Shown piece after piece: positions 9,816 to 19,789 of a stretch of 64,000 nt of DNA. How positions within the stretch are numbered: the first letter of the stretch is position 1; the number at the start of each line of letters is the position of its first letter. This stretch comes from an uncultured SAR86 cluster bacterium. GTDB lineage: Bacteria > Pseudomonadota > Gammaproteobacteria > Magnimaribacterales > D2472. The DNA lies in NCBI GenBank assembly GCA_902624425.1, contig CACNXK010000001.1, positions 62,001-126,000 on the forward strand. Reading direction: 5' to 3'. The notes beneath the pieces were generated by a model, which was not told the DNA's origin, made no database searches, and saw only the letters and a list, made by a program, of their open reading frames with translations. The position numbers were made by a program, and so were the translations under genes.

Positions 9816-10513
9816 AGACAATCAATCTTTTCGGTAACACCAATCCAAGAGAAAAACTCTGGAGGCTTCTCTAGCCCTTCTAAATTCCAAACTTCCTTAT
9901 TTGGATTAAACCAAAGTGCCTTAAATCCATAATCGATAGCTCCTTGCATATCATTTACTGGATGGTCACCAATATGCAATATCTCGTCTCGATTTACATC
10001 CAATAATTTTTGAGCTTCATGAAAATGGTTTTCGCTTGGCTTATTGGCTTTTACATCTTTTGAAGAGATATTAAATTTAAAGAATTCTTCAATGCCAATC
10101 ATTTTAATATTTGCATTACCATTTGTAAGGCAACCCAAAACATATTTTTGTGACAGCTTTTCAAGCTCATCTAAAACTGAAGGAAAAAAATCTACCTTAT
10201 TTCTCTCTATAAAAAATAATTTAAATGCTTCCTCTGAAAGATTTAATGCTGCTTGGGGATCAGTTATTCGCTCCTCAATCTTCATCAATAGAAGTTTTTT
10301 CCTAAGTTTTCCAACATCAAACTCATATGAGGCATCCTCAAAAATAAGTTTTTCTCTTATTATTTTAAAGTCTTCCCATGACCCCCATTCCAACTTTCCA
10401 ACCCTATCCTCAATAAATTTCCTAGTTTTCATTTCAGCATTTATTAATACTGGCTTTACATCCCAAAACGTATCATCAAGATCAAAGGTTATGGCTTTAA
10501 TGCTGTTACTCAT
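9812..10513 (-). CDS. HAD-superfamily hydrolase (YigB-like)
   Basis: A 233-aa haloacid dehalogenase-like phosphatase. Motif I is DLDDTFWD (residues 10-17) with both nucleophile and general-acid aspartates. Motif II is the threonine in CLTNG, and the C-terminal acidic motif is GDHPVND. Position directly after xerC matches the yigB position in gammaproteobacteria. YigB of E. coli dephosphorylates FMN and sugar phosphates, and the substrate here is not determined. Confidence 0.8.
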   Translation of the reverse strand: MSNSIKAITFDLDDTFWDVKPVLINAEMKTRKFIEDRVGKLEWGSWEDFKIIREKLIFEDASYEFDVGKLRKKLLLMKIEERITDPQAALNLSEEAFKLFFIERNKVDFFPSVLDELEKLSQKYVLGCLTNGNANIKMIGIEEFFKFNISSKDVKANKPSENHFHEAQKLLDVNRDEILHIGDHPVNDMQGAIDYGFKALWFNPNKEVWNLEGLEKPPEFFSWIGVTEKIDCL

Positions 10514-10515
10514 TT

Positions 10516-11412
10516 TTATTTTTTAGCTCTTGGATGTGACTCATCATAAATCTTAACAAGGTGCTGATAATCTAAGTTTGTATATATTTGTGTAGTAGAT
10601 AACGAGCTATGACCTAATAGTTCTTGTATTGATCTCAGATCTCCAGATGATTCAAGCATATGAGTTGCAAAACTATGACGAAGCATATGAGGATTTATTG
10701 GAGGTAATCCCTGTTTTATCGCAAGCCTTTTGAGCCGAAGTTGAATGCTTCTTGTTGTAAGACGCCCTCCAGCAATATTAATAAATAAAGCATCATCCTT
10801 ATTAGTTATCTTATTTCTTTCCCCCAACCAATTCTTTATAGCAGAAATAGCAAATCTTCCTAAAGGCACAAGTCTTGTTTTAGAACCCTTCCCTAGCACT
10901 CTTAGAAAATTCATATCCTCTTCAAAATCATTAATATCTACATTTGCTGTTTCCGATACCCGCAGACCAGATGAATACATTAATTCAACTATTGCCAAGT
11001 CTCTTATTTCTAATGTTGAGTTTGGTTTGAAGTCTAGAAGCTTATTGATTTGTTCGGGAGTAAGCGTTTCAGGAAGTTTTTTTTCAGTTTTTGGTCCAGT
11101 GATAAGCTCAAGAGGAGATGATCCTATTAAATTATTTTTTTGAAGGTATTTAAATAATCCTTTAATGGAAGAAAGATGTCTTTGAATACTTCTAGAGCTT
11201 ATATTTTCAGAATAAAGAGAACCAATCCAAGCAGTACAAATATCTTCAGAAATATCGATCAATTTATTAACATTATTTAAAGCAATAAAATCTCTAAATT
11301 TAGAAATATCTCTTTCATAGGCTTTGATTGAATTATTTGAGAGATTTTTAATATCTTTCAAAAACGTTAAATACTCATAAAGATATTTATCAAAGAAATA
11401 ATTTTTTACCAT
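10516..11412 (-). CDS. xerC: Tyrosine recombinase XerC
   Basis: Site-specific recombinase that resolves chromosome dimers at dif together with XerD. The 298-aa length is typical. The catalytic set is complete: R151, K175, H242, R245, H268 and nucleophile Y277. The N-terminal SAM-like DNA-binding domain spans about residues 8-95. Its ATG overlaps the stop of the DUF484 gene (TAATG), which with the following HAD gene gives the conserved cluster order. This context favours XerC over XerD. No phage genes surround it. Confidence 0.9.
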   Translation of the reverse strand: MVKNYFFDKYLYEYLTFLKDIKNLSNNSIKAYERDISKFRDFIALNNVNKLIDISEDICTAWIGSLYSENISSRSIQRHLSSIKGLFKYLQKNNLIGSSPLELITGPKTEKKLPETLTPEQINKLLDFKPNSTLEIRDLAIVELMYSSGLRVSETANVDINDFEEDMNFLRVLGKGSKTRLVPLGRFAISAIKNWLGERNKITNKDDALFINIAGGRLTTRSIQLRLKRLAIKQGLPPINPHMLRHSFATHMLESSGDLRSIQELLGHSSLSTTQIYTNLDYQHLVKIYDESHPRAKK

Positions 11413-12041
11413 TAATTATCAAAGGCATCGAGACGAGCCGCGATTATATCTCTTATAAATTCTACAAAAGTTGTATCCTCATCTCCTAAATATCTTGTTT
11501 TGTCATGAGACCCAATTAGCAGCATGCCAATTTTGTTTCCATTTTTAAAGACTGATACAACTGCAGACTTCACTGAATCGTTTTCAAAAAGAGTATTAAT
11601 TTTTTTTGTACTAAGGCTGCCGTAGTAAGTCTGATTTACAGAAAATTCCATGCCAGATTCTTTCTCAAGTTTTGTAACTTCAGAATTTGAAAAAAGCTTT
11701 AGGGACACATCATCAATTTTGAAAATCTCTTTAAGATTTTCTGGAATCATTTCAGTCAAAGCTTTTTCATCAACAGCATTTATTACATTTAATATAAAAG
11801 CTTTGGACTTTTGAAACAGCTCTTCATTTTCAGATGCATTTTCGAGGAATATTGAAAGACTATCTAATAGTCTTTTTTGTTCATCTCTTAATTTTCTTAC
11901 CTGTCTTTCTAACAAAGATTCAGCCTCACTAGAAGAATGCTTGAAGCTAAGCTCGCTAACAATAGATTCTCTAGATAAGAAAAAATCAGTATTCTTTAAT
12001 AGATATAGTTCAACTTCTTTTGCTGATAAATCTTTTGTCAT
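11412..12041 (-). CDS. DUF484 family protein (GAF-like)
   Basis: A 209-aa protein of the DUF484 family, which resembles GAF domains and is regularly found immediately upstream of xerC in gammaproteobacteria. The N-terminus (VELYLLKNTDFFL) is followed by a coiled-coil stretch at about 40-70 and then a GAF-like alpha/beta domain. The biochemical role is unknown. dapF, which usually precedes this gene, is not here, and ahcY lies upstream instead, 3 nt away. Confidence 0.8.
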   Translation of the reverse strand: MTKDLSAKEVELYLLKNTDFFLSRESIVSELSFKHSSSEAESLLERQVRKLRDEQKRLLDSLSIFLENASENEELFQKSKAFILNVINAVDEKALTEMIPENLKEIFKIDDVSLKLFSNSEVTKLEKESGMEFSVNQTYYGSLSTKKINTLFENDSVKSAVVSVFKNGNKIGMLLIGSHDKTRYLGDEDTTFVEFIRDIIAARLDAFDN

Positions 12042-12044
12042 TTA

Positions 12045-13439
12045 TTAATATTTATAAGCATCCTCTTTGAAAGGGCCTTCCTTTGGGACATCAATATATT
12101 TTGCTTGTTCATCCGTAAGTTTTGTCACAACGCCTCCAAAACCTTCGACCATGAGAGATGCAACTTCTTCATCAAGTTTTTTAGGTAGCACCTCAACCTT
12201 GATAAGCCCTTTTCTTTTATCCTCATCATTTATTTTTGCAAAACCTTTTTCATATAAATATATTTGTGCAAGCACTTGGTTCGCAAATGATCCATCCATG
12301 ATTCTACTCGGGTGACCAGTAGCATTGCCTAGATTGACTAGCCTTCCTTCAGCTAGCAAGAGAATATAGTTTTTGCTGGTAAGATCAGGTTCTTGATCCG
12401 GTGCACAATCTCTAAAAACTCTATGTACTTGAGGCTTTATTTCCTCCCAGTACCACTCATCTTTCATATAGACAGTATCTATTTCTGTATCAAAATGACC
12501 AATATTACAGACCACTGCACCATTTTTAAGTGTGTTAAGGATTGCTGAATCACAAACATTGACGTTTCCAGTTGTTGTAACTAAGAGATCTGTATCCTGA
12601 AGAAGATCTTGATTGATATCATCTTCTTTACCGGTCACATTTCCATCTTTATAGCACGAGACAAGCGAGAATCCATCCATGCATGCCTGCATTGCACAAA
12701 TAGGATCTGTTTCAGTTACTCTAACAACCATGCCTTCTTGAGCCAAGCTAGCCGCTGACCCTTTACCTACATCACCATACCCTATTACAAGAGCCTTTTT
12801 ACCAGATAAAAGCATATCTGTAGCTCTTTTAATGCCATCATTAAGACTATGTCTACAGCCATACTTATTATCATTCTTTGACTTAGTGACAGAGTCATTA
12901 ACATTTATTGCAGGAACCTTTAATTCACCCGATTCCAACATCTTTTTAAGTCTAATTACTCCTGTAGTTGTTTCCTCAGAAATACCATGAATAGTCTCTA
13001 ACATTTCAGGATATTTTGTATGAACCATATGAGTCAAATCACCACCATCATCCAATATCATATTTGCATCCCAGGGTTTTTCATCCTTAAGAATTGTTTG
13101 TTCAATACACCAGTCAAACTCCTCATCAGTTTGACCCTTCCAAGCAAAAATAGGTATACCGTTTTCTGCCATTGCAGCTGCAGCATGATCCTGAGTGGAG
13201 AAAATATTACAACCAGACCATCTAATTTCTGCTCCAAGTTCTATCAAGGTTTCCATTAGAACAGCTGTTTGGATTGTCATGTGTATACAACCCATAATCT
13301 TTGCTCCAGATAAAGGCTGTTCTTCCTTATATTTTTCTCTTAATGCCATCAATGCAGGCATTTCATTTTCGGCAAGGGAAATCTCTCTTCTACCAAATTC
13401 AGCTAAGGAAATATCTGCAACTTTATAATCTTCTTTCAT
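12045..13439 (-). CDS. ahcY: Adenosylhomocysteinase
   Basis: Hydrolyses S-adenosylhomocysteine to adenosine and homocysteine using tightly bound NAD. The 464-aa protein has the N-terminal substrate segment [13 protein letters not shown], the NAD-binding [10 protein letters not shown], and the C-terminal motif ending in KY that reaches across the tetramer. It follows metK by 9 nt, so synthesis and recycling of the methyl donor are coupled. The adenosine released could be used by the adenosine kinase at 57132-58124. Confidence 0.95.
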   Translation of the reverse strand: MKEDYKVADISLAEFGRREISLAENEMPALMALREKYKEEQPLSGAKIMGCIHMTIQTAVLMETLIELGAEIRWSGCNIFSTQDHAAAAMAENGIPIFAWKGQTDEEFDWCIEQTILKDEKPWDANMILDDGGDLTHMVHTKYPEMLETIHGISEETTTGVIRLKKMLESGELKVPAINVNDSVTKSKNDNKYGCRHSLNDGIKRATDMLLSGKKALVIGYGDVGKGSAASLAQEGMVVRVTETDPICAMQACMDGFSLVSCYKDGNVTGKEDDINQDLLQDTDLLVTTTGNVNVCDSAILNTLKNGAVVCNIGHFDTEIDTVYMKDEWYWEEIKPQVHRVFRDCAPDQEPDLTSKNYILLLAEGRLVNLGNATGHPSRIMDGSFANQVLAQIYLYEKGFAKINDEDKRKGLIKVEVLPKKLDEEVASLMVEGFGGVVTKLTDEQAKYIDVPKEGPFKEDAYKY

Positions 13440-13448
13440 AATCTCATC

Positions 13449-14534
13449 CTAAAATAAATCTAATCTTTCATAAGGGAGGCCATCCCTTCCAAAATGTCCA
13501 TAAAGTGTTGTTTCAGTTAAATCTAATTCAAATAAGTTAAATTTATCTATTATCCCTTTTGGAGAAAGATCCACATTTTCTTTGATCCAGTTTGCTAGAT
13601 CAGGCCTGACTTTTCCATCAGCATAAACATAAACACTTGTTGGCTCAACAATACCTATAGCATAACTTAACTGAACAGTCGCATTATTAGCCTTGCCACT
13701 TGAAACTATATTTTTAGCAAGATACCTTGCCATGTAGGCGCCCGACCTATCAACCTTCGTACAATCCTTTCCTGAAAATGCCCCACCACCATGTGGAGCA
13801 TAGCCACCATATGTATCAACTATTATTTTTCTTCCCGTTAAACCAGTATCACCATCAGGTCCTCCAACAACAAACCTTCCAGTAGGATTTATTAAAAACT
13901 CTGTTGCACTTAGATCATCGTTAATCTCATCTCTGATTATTTCTTCAATAGTGTTTCTTACCTGCTCAATTTCAACATCATTTGAATGCTGAGTACTACA
14001 AACTATCTTATCTATATTTTTAGGCTTGTTTACATCACTATATCTGAGAGTAACTTGACTTTTGTTGTCAGGAAGAATCCATGAATGATTTAATCTTTCA
14101 TCTTGAACTCTCTTTAGTATCTTATGACTTAAATGAATAGCCATTGGCATATAGTTTTCTGTCTCTAAGCAGGCATAACCAAACATAAGACCTTGATCCC
14201 CTGCACCAAAATTATCGGTACCTAAAGCTATATCTGGAGATTGTCCATGCAGCTCGTTGTAAATATTTAAATGTTGATGATGAAATCCCTCTTGCTCATA
14301 TCCAATTCTTTTAATTACATCCCTAATTATTTTTTCTATTTTGGCTTTATCAAAATTATCACTTTTATATTCCCCCGCTATCGTAACCATATTTGTTGTT
14401 ACTAAAGTCTCTATCGCTGCTCTGTGCGAAATGTTCTTTGATAGAAGAAAAGTGGCAACTGCATCTGAAATTAAGTCAGCAACTTTATCAGGATGACCAA
14501 TGCTTACGCTTTCGCTAGTAAATTCGTATTCCAT
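13449..14534 (-). CDS. metK: S-adenosylmethionine synthetase
   Basis: Makes SAM from methionine and ATP. At 361 aa it is slightly shorter than the usual 380-390. Both diagnostic motifs are present: GAGDQGLMFGYA and GGGAFSGKD, and the N-terminal ESVSIGHPDKVAD holds the metal and methionine site. It heads the leftward metK-ahcY unit and diverges from tkt over about 100 nt. I looked for a SAM riboswitch in that leader and saw none. Confidence 0.94.
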   Translation of the reverse strand: MEYEFTSESVSIGHPDKVADLISDAVATFLLSKNISHRAAIETLVTTNMVTIAGEYKSDNFDKAKIEKIIRDVIKRIGYEQEGFHHQHLNIYNELHGQSPDIALGTDNFGAGDQGLMFGYACLETENYMPMAIHLSHKILKRVQDERLNHSWILPDNKSQVTLRYSDVNKPKNIDKIVCSTQHSNDVEIEQVRNTIEEIIRDEINDDLSATEFLINPTGRFVVGGPDGDTGLTGRKIIVDTYGGYAPHGGGAFSGKDCTKVDRSGAYMARYLAKNIVSSGKANNATVQLSYAIGIVEPTSVYVYADGKVRPDLANWIKENVDLSPKGIIDKFNLFELDLTETTLYGHFGRDGLPYERLDLF

Positions 14535-14635
14535 AAGTTTAATTATTGAATTCTACCCTTTTGTGTTGGATGTATGTATATAAATATGGACAATTTCATA
14601 TTATTATAACGATACTTTAACTTTAAAAATAAAAG

Positions 14636-16621
14636 TTGGACAATAAAGACCTAGCAAACGCGATAAGATTCCTTTCAATTGATGCTGTGCAAGCAGCAAA
14701 ATCTGGACATCCAGGCATGCCAATGGGCATGGCTGATATAGCCGTATCTCTCTGGAAAAATAACTTAAAGCATAATCCTTCAAATCCCCAATGGTTTAAT
14801 AGAGACAGGTTTGTTCTTTCAAATGGTCATGGTTCGATGTTGCTTTATAGTCTTTTACACTTAACAGGATATGATCTTAGCATCAACGATTTAAAAGACT
14901 TCAGAAAACTTAAATCAAAAACACCGGGCCACCCTGAGTATGATATCGATATTGGTGTTGAAACAACCACTGGCCCACTTGGACAAGGAATTGGTAATGC
15001 TGTTGGAATGGCTCTAGCTGAAAAGAATCTTGCAGCAACATTTAATAAAGAAGATATAAAAATAATTGACCATTTTACTTATGCTTTTCTTGGCGACGGC
15101 TGTCTTATGGAAGGTATTTCTCATGAGGTTTGCTCTTTTGCAGGAACACATAAACTTGGAAAACTCATATGCTTTTATGATCAAAATGGAATATCCATAG
15201 ATGGAGAAATTGATCTATGGTTTACCGATAATACAAAACAAAGGTTTGAAAGCTATGGATGGCATGTGGTTGAAATTGATGGCCATGATATAGATGAAAT
15301 TAATAAAGCTACTGAAGAAGCTAAGAAAAAAACTGAAAGACCATCAATGATTTGCTGTAAGACAACTATTGGATTTGGCTCGCCAAATAAATCAGGAACT
15401 GCTGGAGTTCACGGAAGTCCATTAGGTGAGGACGAAATTGAAATAACCAGGAAAGAGCTTAACTGGGAGCATGGCCCTTTTGAAATACCTGAAGATATTT
15501 ATGATGCCTGGAATGCTAAAGATAAGGGTGCAAAAAATGAAAAAGCCTGGGAAGATCTTTTTCAAACTTATAAACAAAAATATCCAGAGGAATCCACTGA
15601 ACTTGATAGAAGAATTATTTCAGAGATGCCTTATCAATTTAATGATAGTTTCGATGACTTTTTAAGAGATTGTTTGTTACAAGAAGATCCAGTTGCAACT
15701 AGAAAGGCATCTCAAATTTGTCTTGATCATTTTTGTGCTGACTTGCCTGAACTAATTGGTGGTTCTGCTGATCTAACAGGATCTAATAATACTTTTTCTA
15801 AACATAACACTGAACTTACTCCTGATAATCCTGATGGATCGCACATTTACTATGGCGTAAGAGAGTTCGGCATGGTTGCTATCATGAACGGAATGAGTCT
15901 CCATGGCGGTATCAGGCCATATGGAGGAACCTTCCTAGTTTTTATGGATTATGCAAGAAATGCAGTGCGCTTATCTGCAATGATGAGTCTGCCAAATATA
16001 TATGTCTTTACTCATGACTCAATTGGCTTAGGTGAGGATGGCCCAACACATCAACCTATCGAACATTTAGTTACTCTCAGAGCAACGCCAAATTTATACA
16101 ATTGGAGGCCAGCGGACCTTAAAGAAACAGCAGTTGCATGGAAAGAGTCAATTTTATCTGAATCTCCCAGCTGCCTCATTTTGAGTCGACAAAGTCTTCC
16201 ACAAACTAAATTAAATGATGAAAAAATTAGTGACATCTCGAAGGGAGGATATTTGGTTCAAGAGGATGAAAATGCAGAGATGAATATAATTTCTTCCGGA
16301 AGTGAATTGCAACTAGCTGTTCAAGCAGCCAATGATCTTCATGAGATAGGAATAAAAGTAAATATTATTTCAATGCCATGTCTAGACAAGTTTTTTGAAG
16401 CAGATTTGGAATATCAAAATACAGTTATTAAAAAAGACCTGCCATCTATTGTTGTAGAAGCAGCTCACCCAAGCTCATGGTATAAAATCTTGGGAAGAAA
16501 TGACCTTGTTATTGGTATGACAACTTTTGGAGAATCAGCACCAGCAAAAATGCTTTTTGAAGAGTTTGGGTTTACTGCTGAGAATATTGTTTCAAAGGCA
16601 AGAAAACTTCTAAATAAATGA
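14636..16621 (+). CDS. tkt: Transketolase
   Basis: Thiamine-diphosphate enzyme of 661 aa that moves two-carbon units in the pentose phosphate pathway. The ThDP-binding motif begins LGDGCLMEG near residue 154. The N-terminal RFLSIDAVQAAKSGHPG matches the family, and the pyrimidine domain holds GREFGM-like VREFGMVAIMNG. The start is a TTG at 14636, supported by homology of the following residues. The stop overlaps the pgk start (ATGA), where many relatives carry a gap gene. Confidence 0.95.
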   Translation: MDNKDLANAIRFLSIDAVQAAKSGHPGMPMGMADIAVSLWKNNLKHNPSNPQWFNRDRFVLSNGHGSMLLYSLLHLTGYDLSINDLKDFRKLKSKTPGHPEYDIDIGVETTTGPLGQGIGNAVGMALAEKNLAATFNKEDIKIIDHFTYAFLGDGCLMEGISHEVCSFAGTHKLGKLICFYDQNGISIDGEIDLWFTDNTKQRFESYGWHVVEIDGHDIDEINKATEEAKKKTERPSMICCKTTIGFGSPNKSGTAGVHGSPLGEDEIEITRKELNWEHGPFEIPEDIYDAWNAKDKGAKNEKAWEDLFQTYKQKYPEESTELDRRIISEMPYQFNDSFDDFLRDCLLQEDPVATRKASQICLDHFCADLPELIGGSADLTGSNNTFSKHNTELTPDNPDGSHIYYGVREFGMVAIMNGMSLHGGIRPYGGTFLVFMDYARNAVRLSAMMSLPNIYVFTHDSIGLGEDGPTHQPIEHLVTLRATPNLYNWRPADLKETAVAWKESILSESPSCLILSRQSLPQTKLNDEKISDISKGGYLVQEDENAEMNIISSGSELQLAVQAANDLHEIGIKVNIISMPCLDKFFEADLEYQNTVIKKDLPSIVVEAAHPSSWYKILGRNDLVIGMTTFGESAPAKMLFEEFGFTAENIVSKARKLLNK

Positions 16622-17754
16622 GATTACTTAAAGACCAAGATCTTAGAGGTAAGAATGTGGTCTTGAGATTAGATTTGAATGTTCCCATTCAAGATCAGCG
16701 TGTAGCAGATTCAACCAGAATACTTTCCTCAGTTCCAACAATTAAATATCTTATTGATAAAAATTGTAAAGTTCTGTTAACGTCACATCTTGGCAGACCA
16801 GAGGAGGGAAAGTTTGATATTAATTTTTCCATGCGGCCGGTGGCTGAAAAACTATCTGAAGTTTTAGAGTTTAAGATTGATCTTATTAATTCCTTAGATA
16901 GTAATGATATTTTCAATACATCTCAGGTACAGCTTTTAGAAAACTTAAGGTTTTTTGTGGGCGAGAAAGGCAATTATGAAGAACTCGGTTTTCAGCTTGC
17001 AAATTTAGGAGATGCATACATATTTGATGCTTTTGGAACTGCTCATCGTAAGCAAGCATCAACATATTCAGCAATAAAGATGGCAAAAATTTCCTGTGCC
17101 GGAATGCTTTTAGAGAAAGAGGTAAATTCACTGAATAAAGCCTTAACTTCCATTGAGAACCCATTTATAGCGATTGTTGCAGGATCTAAAATATCTACTA
17201 AGCTTGAATTAATATCCCACTTAAATACAAAAGCAGATTCAATCATTGTTGGTGGGGGCATTGCCAACACATTCCTTAAATCCCAAGGATTTAATGTTGG
17301 AAAATCTCTTGTAGAAAACGATATGGTTGTTGTAGCAAAGAAACTATTTCTATCTGGCAAAATTTTGCTTCCGAAGGAAGTCGTTGTTGCAGACTCTATT
17401 GATAGCCTATCTTCAGAAATTAAAGCAATTGATTCTGTTGATGACAAAGATAAAATTTTTGACATGAACTTGAGCGACGATATGTTAAATGTCATAGAAA
17501 CTTCAAAAACCATTTTATGGAATGGGCCTATCGGAGTTTTTGAAAAAAAACCTTTCCAAAAAGGCACAATTGATCTTGCTCAAAGTATTGCAAAATCAAA
17601 GGCCTTTTCATTAGCTGGAGGAGGAGAAACGATAGCAGCTATCAATAAATTTATTGATAAAGATGATGTATCATATTGTTCTACTGGCGGAGGAGCTTTT
17701 TTAGAATATATGGAAGGCGCATTACTTCCATCAATCGAGGCATTGGGAGGTTAA
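16618..17754 (+). CDS. pgk: Phosphoglycerate kinase
   Basis: Interconverts 1,3-bisphosphoglycerate and 3-phosphoglycerate with ATP. The 378-aa length is near normal (387 in E. coli). Visible hallmarks are VLRLDLNVPI with the substrate-binding residues, TSHLGRP, the LLENLRF arginine region, and the C-terminal GGGE and STGGGAFLE nucleotide-binding loops. It overlaps tkt by 4 nt and is followed by fba 2 nt later. No glyceraldehyde-3-phosphate dehydrogenase gene is present in the cluster. Confidence 0.95.
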   Translation: MRLLKDQDLRGKNVVLRLDLNVPIQDQRVADSTRILSSVPTIKYLIDKNCKVLLTSHLGRPEEGKFDINFSMRPVAEKLSEVLEFKIDLINSLDSNDIFNTSQVQLLENLRFFVGEKGNYEELGFQLANLGDAYIFDAFGTAHRKQASTYSAIKMAKISCAGMLLEKEVNSLNKALTSIENPFIAIVAGSKISTKLELISHLNTKADSIIVGGGIANTFLKSQGFNVGKSLVENDMVVVAKKLFLSGKILLPKEVVVADSIDSLSSEIKAIDSVDDKDKIFDMNLSDDMLNVIETSKTILWNGPIGVFEKKPFQKGTIDLAQSIAKSKAFSLAGGGETIAAINKFIDKDDVSYCSTGGGAFLEYMEGALLPSIEALGG

Positions 17755-17756
17755 AA

Positions 17757-18761
17757 ATGTCATTAGAAGAAATTGCAAAATATATAGTTTCAGAAGGAAA
17801 AGGAATTCTTGCTGCTGATGAGAGCAATCCAACATGTGGTAAGAGATTCGAGTCTATAGAAGTTGAAAATATTGAGGAGAATAGAAGGGATTATAGGGAA
17901 ATGCTCTTCAGGTCAAAAGGCATGAAAGGAAATATTGGAGGTGTTATTTTATTCGATGAAACCCTAAGACAGAATGCTAAAGATGGCACACCTTTGAAAG
18001 AACTAATAAGTAATGCAGGAGCCCTACCAGGCATTAAAGTAGATAAAGGTCTAATTCCTTTGCAAAGTGAATCTGAGGAAGTGGTAACTCAAGGACTGGA
18101 TGGACTCGATGAAAGATGCTCCGAGTATGATTCATTGGGTGCAAAATTTACAAAATGGAGAGCAGTAATAAAGATCGGTGGAAATATGCCATCTGATGAC
18201 TGCATTCAAGCAAATGCAAAGGCATTAGCAGACTATGCTTTAATTGCTCAATCTAATAACATGGTTCCAATTGTTGAGCCTGAAGTCCTAATGGATGGCG
18301 ATCACTCAATAGAGCTTTCTTACGATGCTTGTGCAAGATCTTTTCAAGCTCTTTTTTCTGCACTTGAAAATAATAAAGTTAATATAAAAGGAACCATACT
18401 TAAACCTAGCATGGTTACACCTGGCTCCCAATCTGAAAAAGTCAGCGTAAGAGAGGTTGCTGAAATGACAGTAAAATGCTTAAAAGAAAATATTCCATCT
18501 GATCTTCCTGGAGTTGCTTTTTTGTCTGGTGGACAAACAGAGCTTGAAGCAACTGCTCATCTAAATGAAATGAATAAAATTAGTGAATTTCCATGGAAAT
18601 TAAGTTTTTCATATGGACGAGCTCTTCAACAGAGCGCTCTCAAAGCGTGGTCAGGACAAAATGAAAATGTTTTTATAGCTCAAGATGAGCTATCTCATAG
18701 AGCAGAAATGAATAAGCTAGCATCGCTAGGTCAATGGGATATCAAACTAGAAGATAGATAA
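17757..18761 (+). CDS. Class I fructose-bisphosphate aldolase
   Basis: Schiff-base (metal-free) aldolase of 334 aa. The start is the ATG at 17757; an in-frame extension to 17676 overlaps pgk and is rejected. Class I features are GILAADES (D21), FTKWRAVIKI near 131-140, IVEPE near 172, and the Schiff-base lysine K216 in TILKPSMV. The sequence resembles the animal/plant aldolase family rather than the class II enzyme (fbaA) that usually follows pgk in gammaproteobacteria. The C-terminal tyrosine of vertebrate aldolases is absent. It starts 2 nt after pgk. Confidence 0.92.
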   Translation: MSLEEIAKYIVSEGKGILAADESNPTCGKRFESIEVENIEENRRDYREMLFRSKGMKGNIGGVILFDETLRQNAKDGTPLKELISNAGALPGIKVDKGLIPLQSESEEVVTQGLDGLDERCSEYDSLGAKFTKWRAVIKIGGNMPSDDCIQANAKALADYALIAQSNNMVPIVEPEVLMDGDHSIELSYDACARSFQALFSALENNKVNIKGTILKPSMVTPGSQSEKVSVREVAEMTVKCLKENIPSDLPGVAFLSGGQTELEATAHLNEMNKISEFPWKLSFSYGRALQQSALKAWSGQNENVFIAQDELSHRAEMNKLASLGQWDIKLEDR

Positions 18762-18764
18762 CTA

Positions 18765-19202
18765 GTGCTTGCAACAGTTCAGAGAGTCTCAGAGGCAAAA
18801 GTAGAGATAAATAATGCAATACATTCTCAAATTGGAAAAGGTGTCCTTATATTTCTTTGTATTGAGAGAGAAGATGACTTTGAAAATGCTAAAAAGATGG
18901 TAGATAAAATACTTAATTTCTGCATTTTAGAAGGAGATAGCCACATAATGTCTGCAAGTTTAAAGGAATTAGACGAAGATATATTGATAATTAGCCAATT
19001 TACGCTGGCAGCAGTTACAAATAAAGGTAATAAGCCAAGCTTTCATAAAGCAGCTCCACCAGACAAAGCAGAAGAAGTATATGAGGAATTTGTTAATATT
19101 TTTAAAGAATCTGCTTCAAATGTAAAAACTGGGAAATTTGGTGAGATAATGAATATAAATCTAATTAATAGTGGCCCAGTAACTTTTAACTTTAGGATAT
19201 AA
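18765..19202 (+). CDS. dtd: D-aminoacyl-tRNA deacylase
   Basis: Removes D-amino acids (and glycine) mischarged on tRNA. The 145-aa protein carries the two signature segments: SQFTLAA near residue 75 and the cross-dimer NSGPVTF near the C-terminus, with the Gly-cisPro inside it. It starts with GTG three nucleotides after fba and is followed by the LOG-family gene 2 nt later, continuing the plus-strand operon. Confidence 0.92.
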   Translation: MLATVQRVSEAKVEINNAIHSQIGKGVLIFLCIEREDDFENAKKMVDKILNFCILEGDSHIMSASLKELDEDILIISQFTLAAVTNKGNKPSFHKAAPPDKAEEVYEEFVNIFKESASNVKTGKFGEIMNINLINSGPVTFNFRI

Positions 19203-19204
19203 AA

Positions 19205-19789
19205 ATGATCAAAAATATTTCAATTTTTTGTGGAGCACATGAAGGTAAAAACCCTAACTATGCAAATGAGGCAAAAAAAATAACAGCACTGCTTTCATCA
19301 AAAGGTGTTGATGTTGTTTTTGGTGGAGGCAATGTTGGAATAATGAAGATTATTTCTGATGAAGCAAAAGATAACAACTCAAAAGTTACAGGCATAACTA
19401 TGGAGTCTCTCCACAATCTTGAACTAACAAATCCAAGAATCGATGACTTAGTTGTTACACATTCATTGCTTGAACGAAAAGATGAATTTATGAAAAGATC
19501 TGATGCTTTTCTAGTTTTACCTGGAGGAGTAGGATCACTTGATGAGCTAGCTGAAATTTTAGCAAGCAATCAACTTGGTATTATCAATAAGCCAGTTGGG
19601 TTATTGAATACAGATGGATATTATGATTTTCTGATTGCTTGGTTTGAAAAAGCTGTCGATGAAGGATTTATAACCCAGGCAAACTTAGATGAATTGATTA
19701 TCACTAATGATTGTGAAGAGATGGTTGAAAAATTACTTCAAGAAAAAAAAGAATCATCAAATGATTGGAAAGGAAGATTAGGTCTTTAA
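19205..19789 (+). CDS. LOG family nucleotide phosphoribohydrolase
   Basis: A 194-aa Rossmann-fold protein of the LOG (Lonely Guy) family. The diagnostic motif is PGGVGSLDE near residue 106, and a nucleotide-binding GGGNVGIM lies near 40. Bacterial members hydrolyse nucleoside 5'-monophosphates, including cytokinin ribotides, to base and ribose phosphate. The substrate here is unknown. Its stop interlocks with that of tatC in TTAA (19786-19789). Confidence 0.85.
   Translation: MIKNISIFCGAHEGKNPNYANEAKKITALLSSKGVDVVFGGGNVGIMKIISDEAKDNNSKVTGITMESLHNLELTNPRIDDLVVTHSLLERKDEFMKRSDAFLVLPGGVGSLDELAEILASNQLGIINKPVGLLNTDGYYDFLIAWFEKAVDEGFITQANLDELIITNDCEEMVEKLLQEKKESSNDWKGRLGL

Noticed and set aside
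10516-11412. Tyrosine recombinase as a phage or integron integrase
   Set aside because: Gene neighbours (DUF484, HAD phosphatase) and length identify chromosomal XerC; no att sites or phage genes are seen.
14535-14635. SAM riboswitch in the metK leader
   Set aside because: I looked for SAM-I, SAM-II and similar conserved cores and found none in the 101-nt interval.
17676-17756. 27-codon extension of the aldolase into pgk
   Set aside because: It overlaps the end of pgk in another frame, and the ATG at 17757 matches the aldolase N-terminus.
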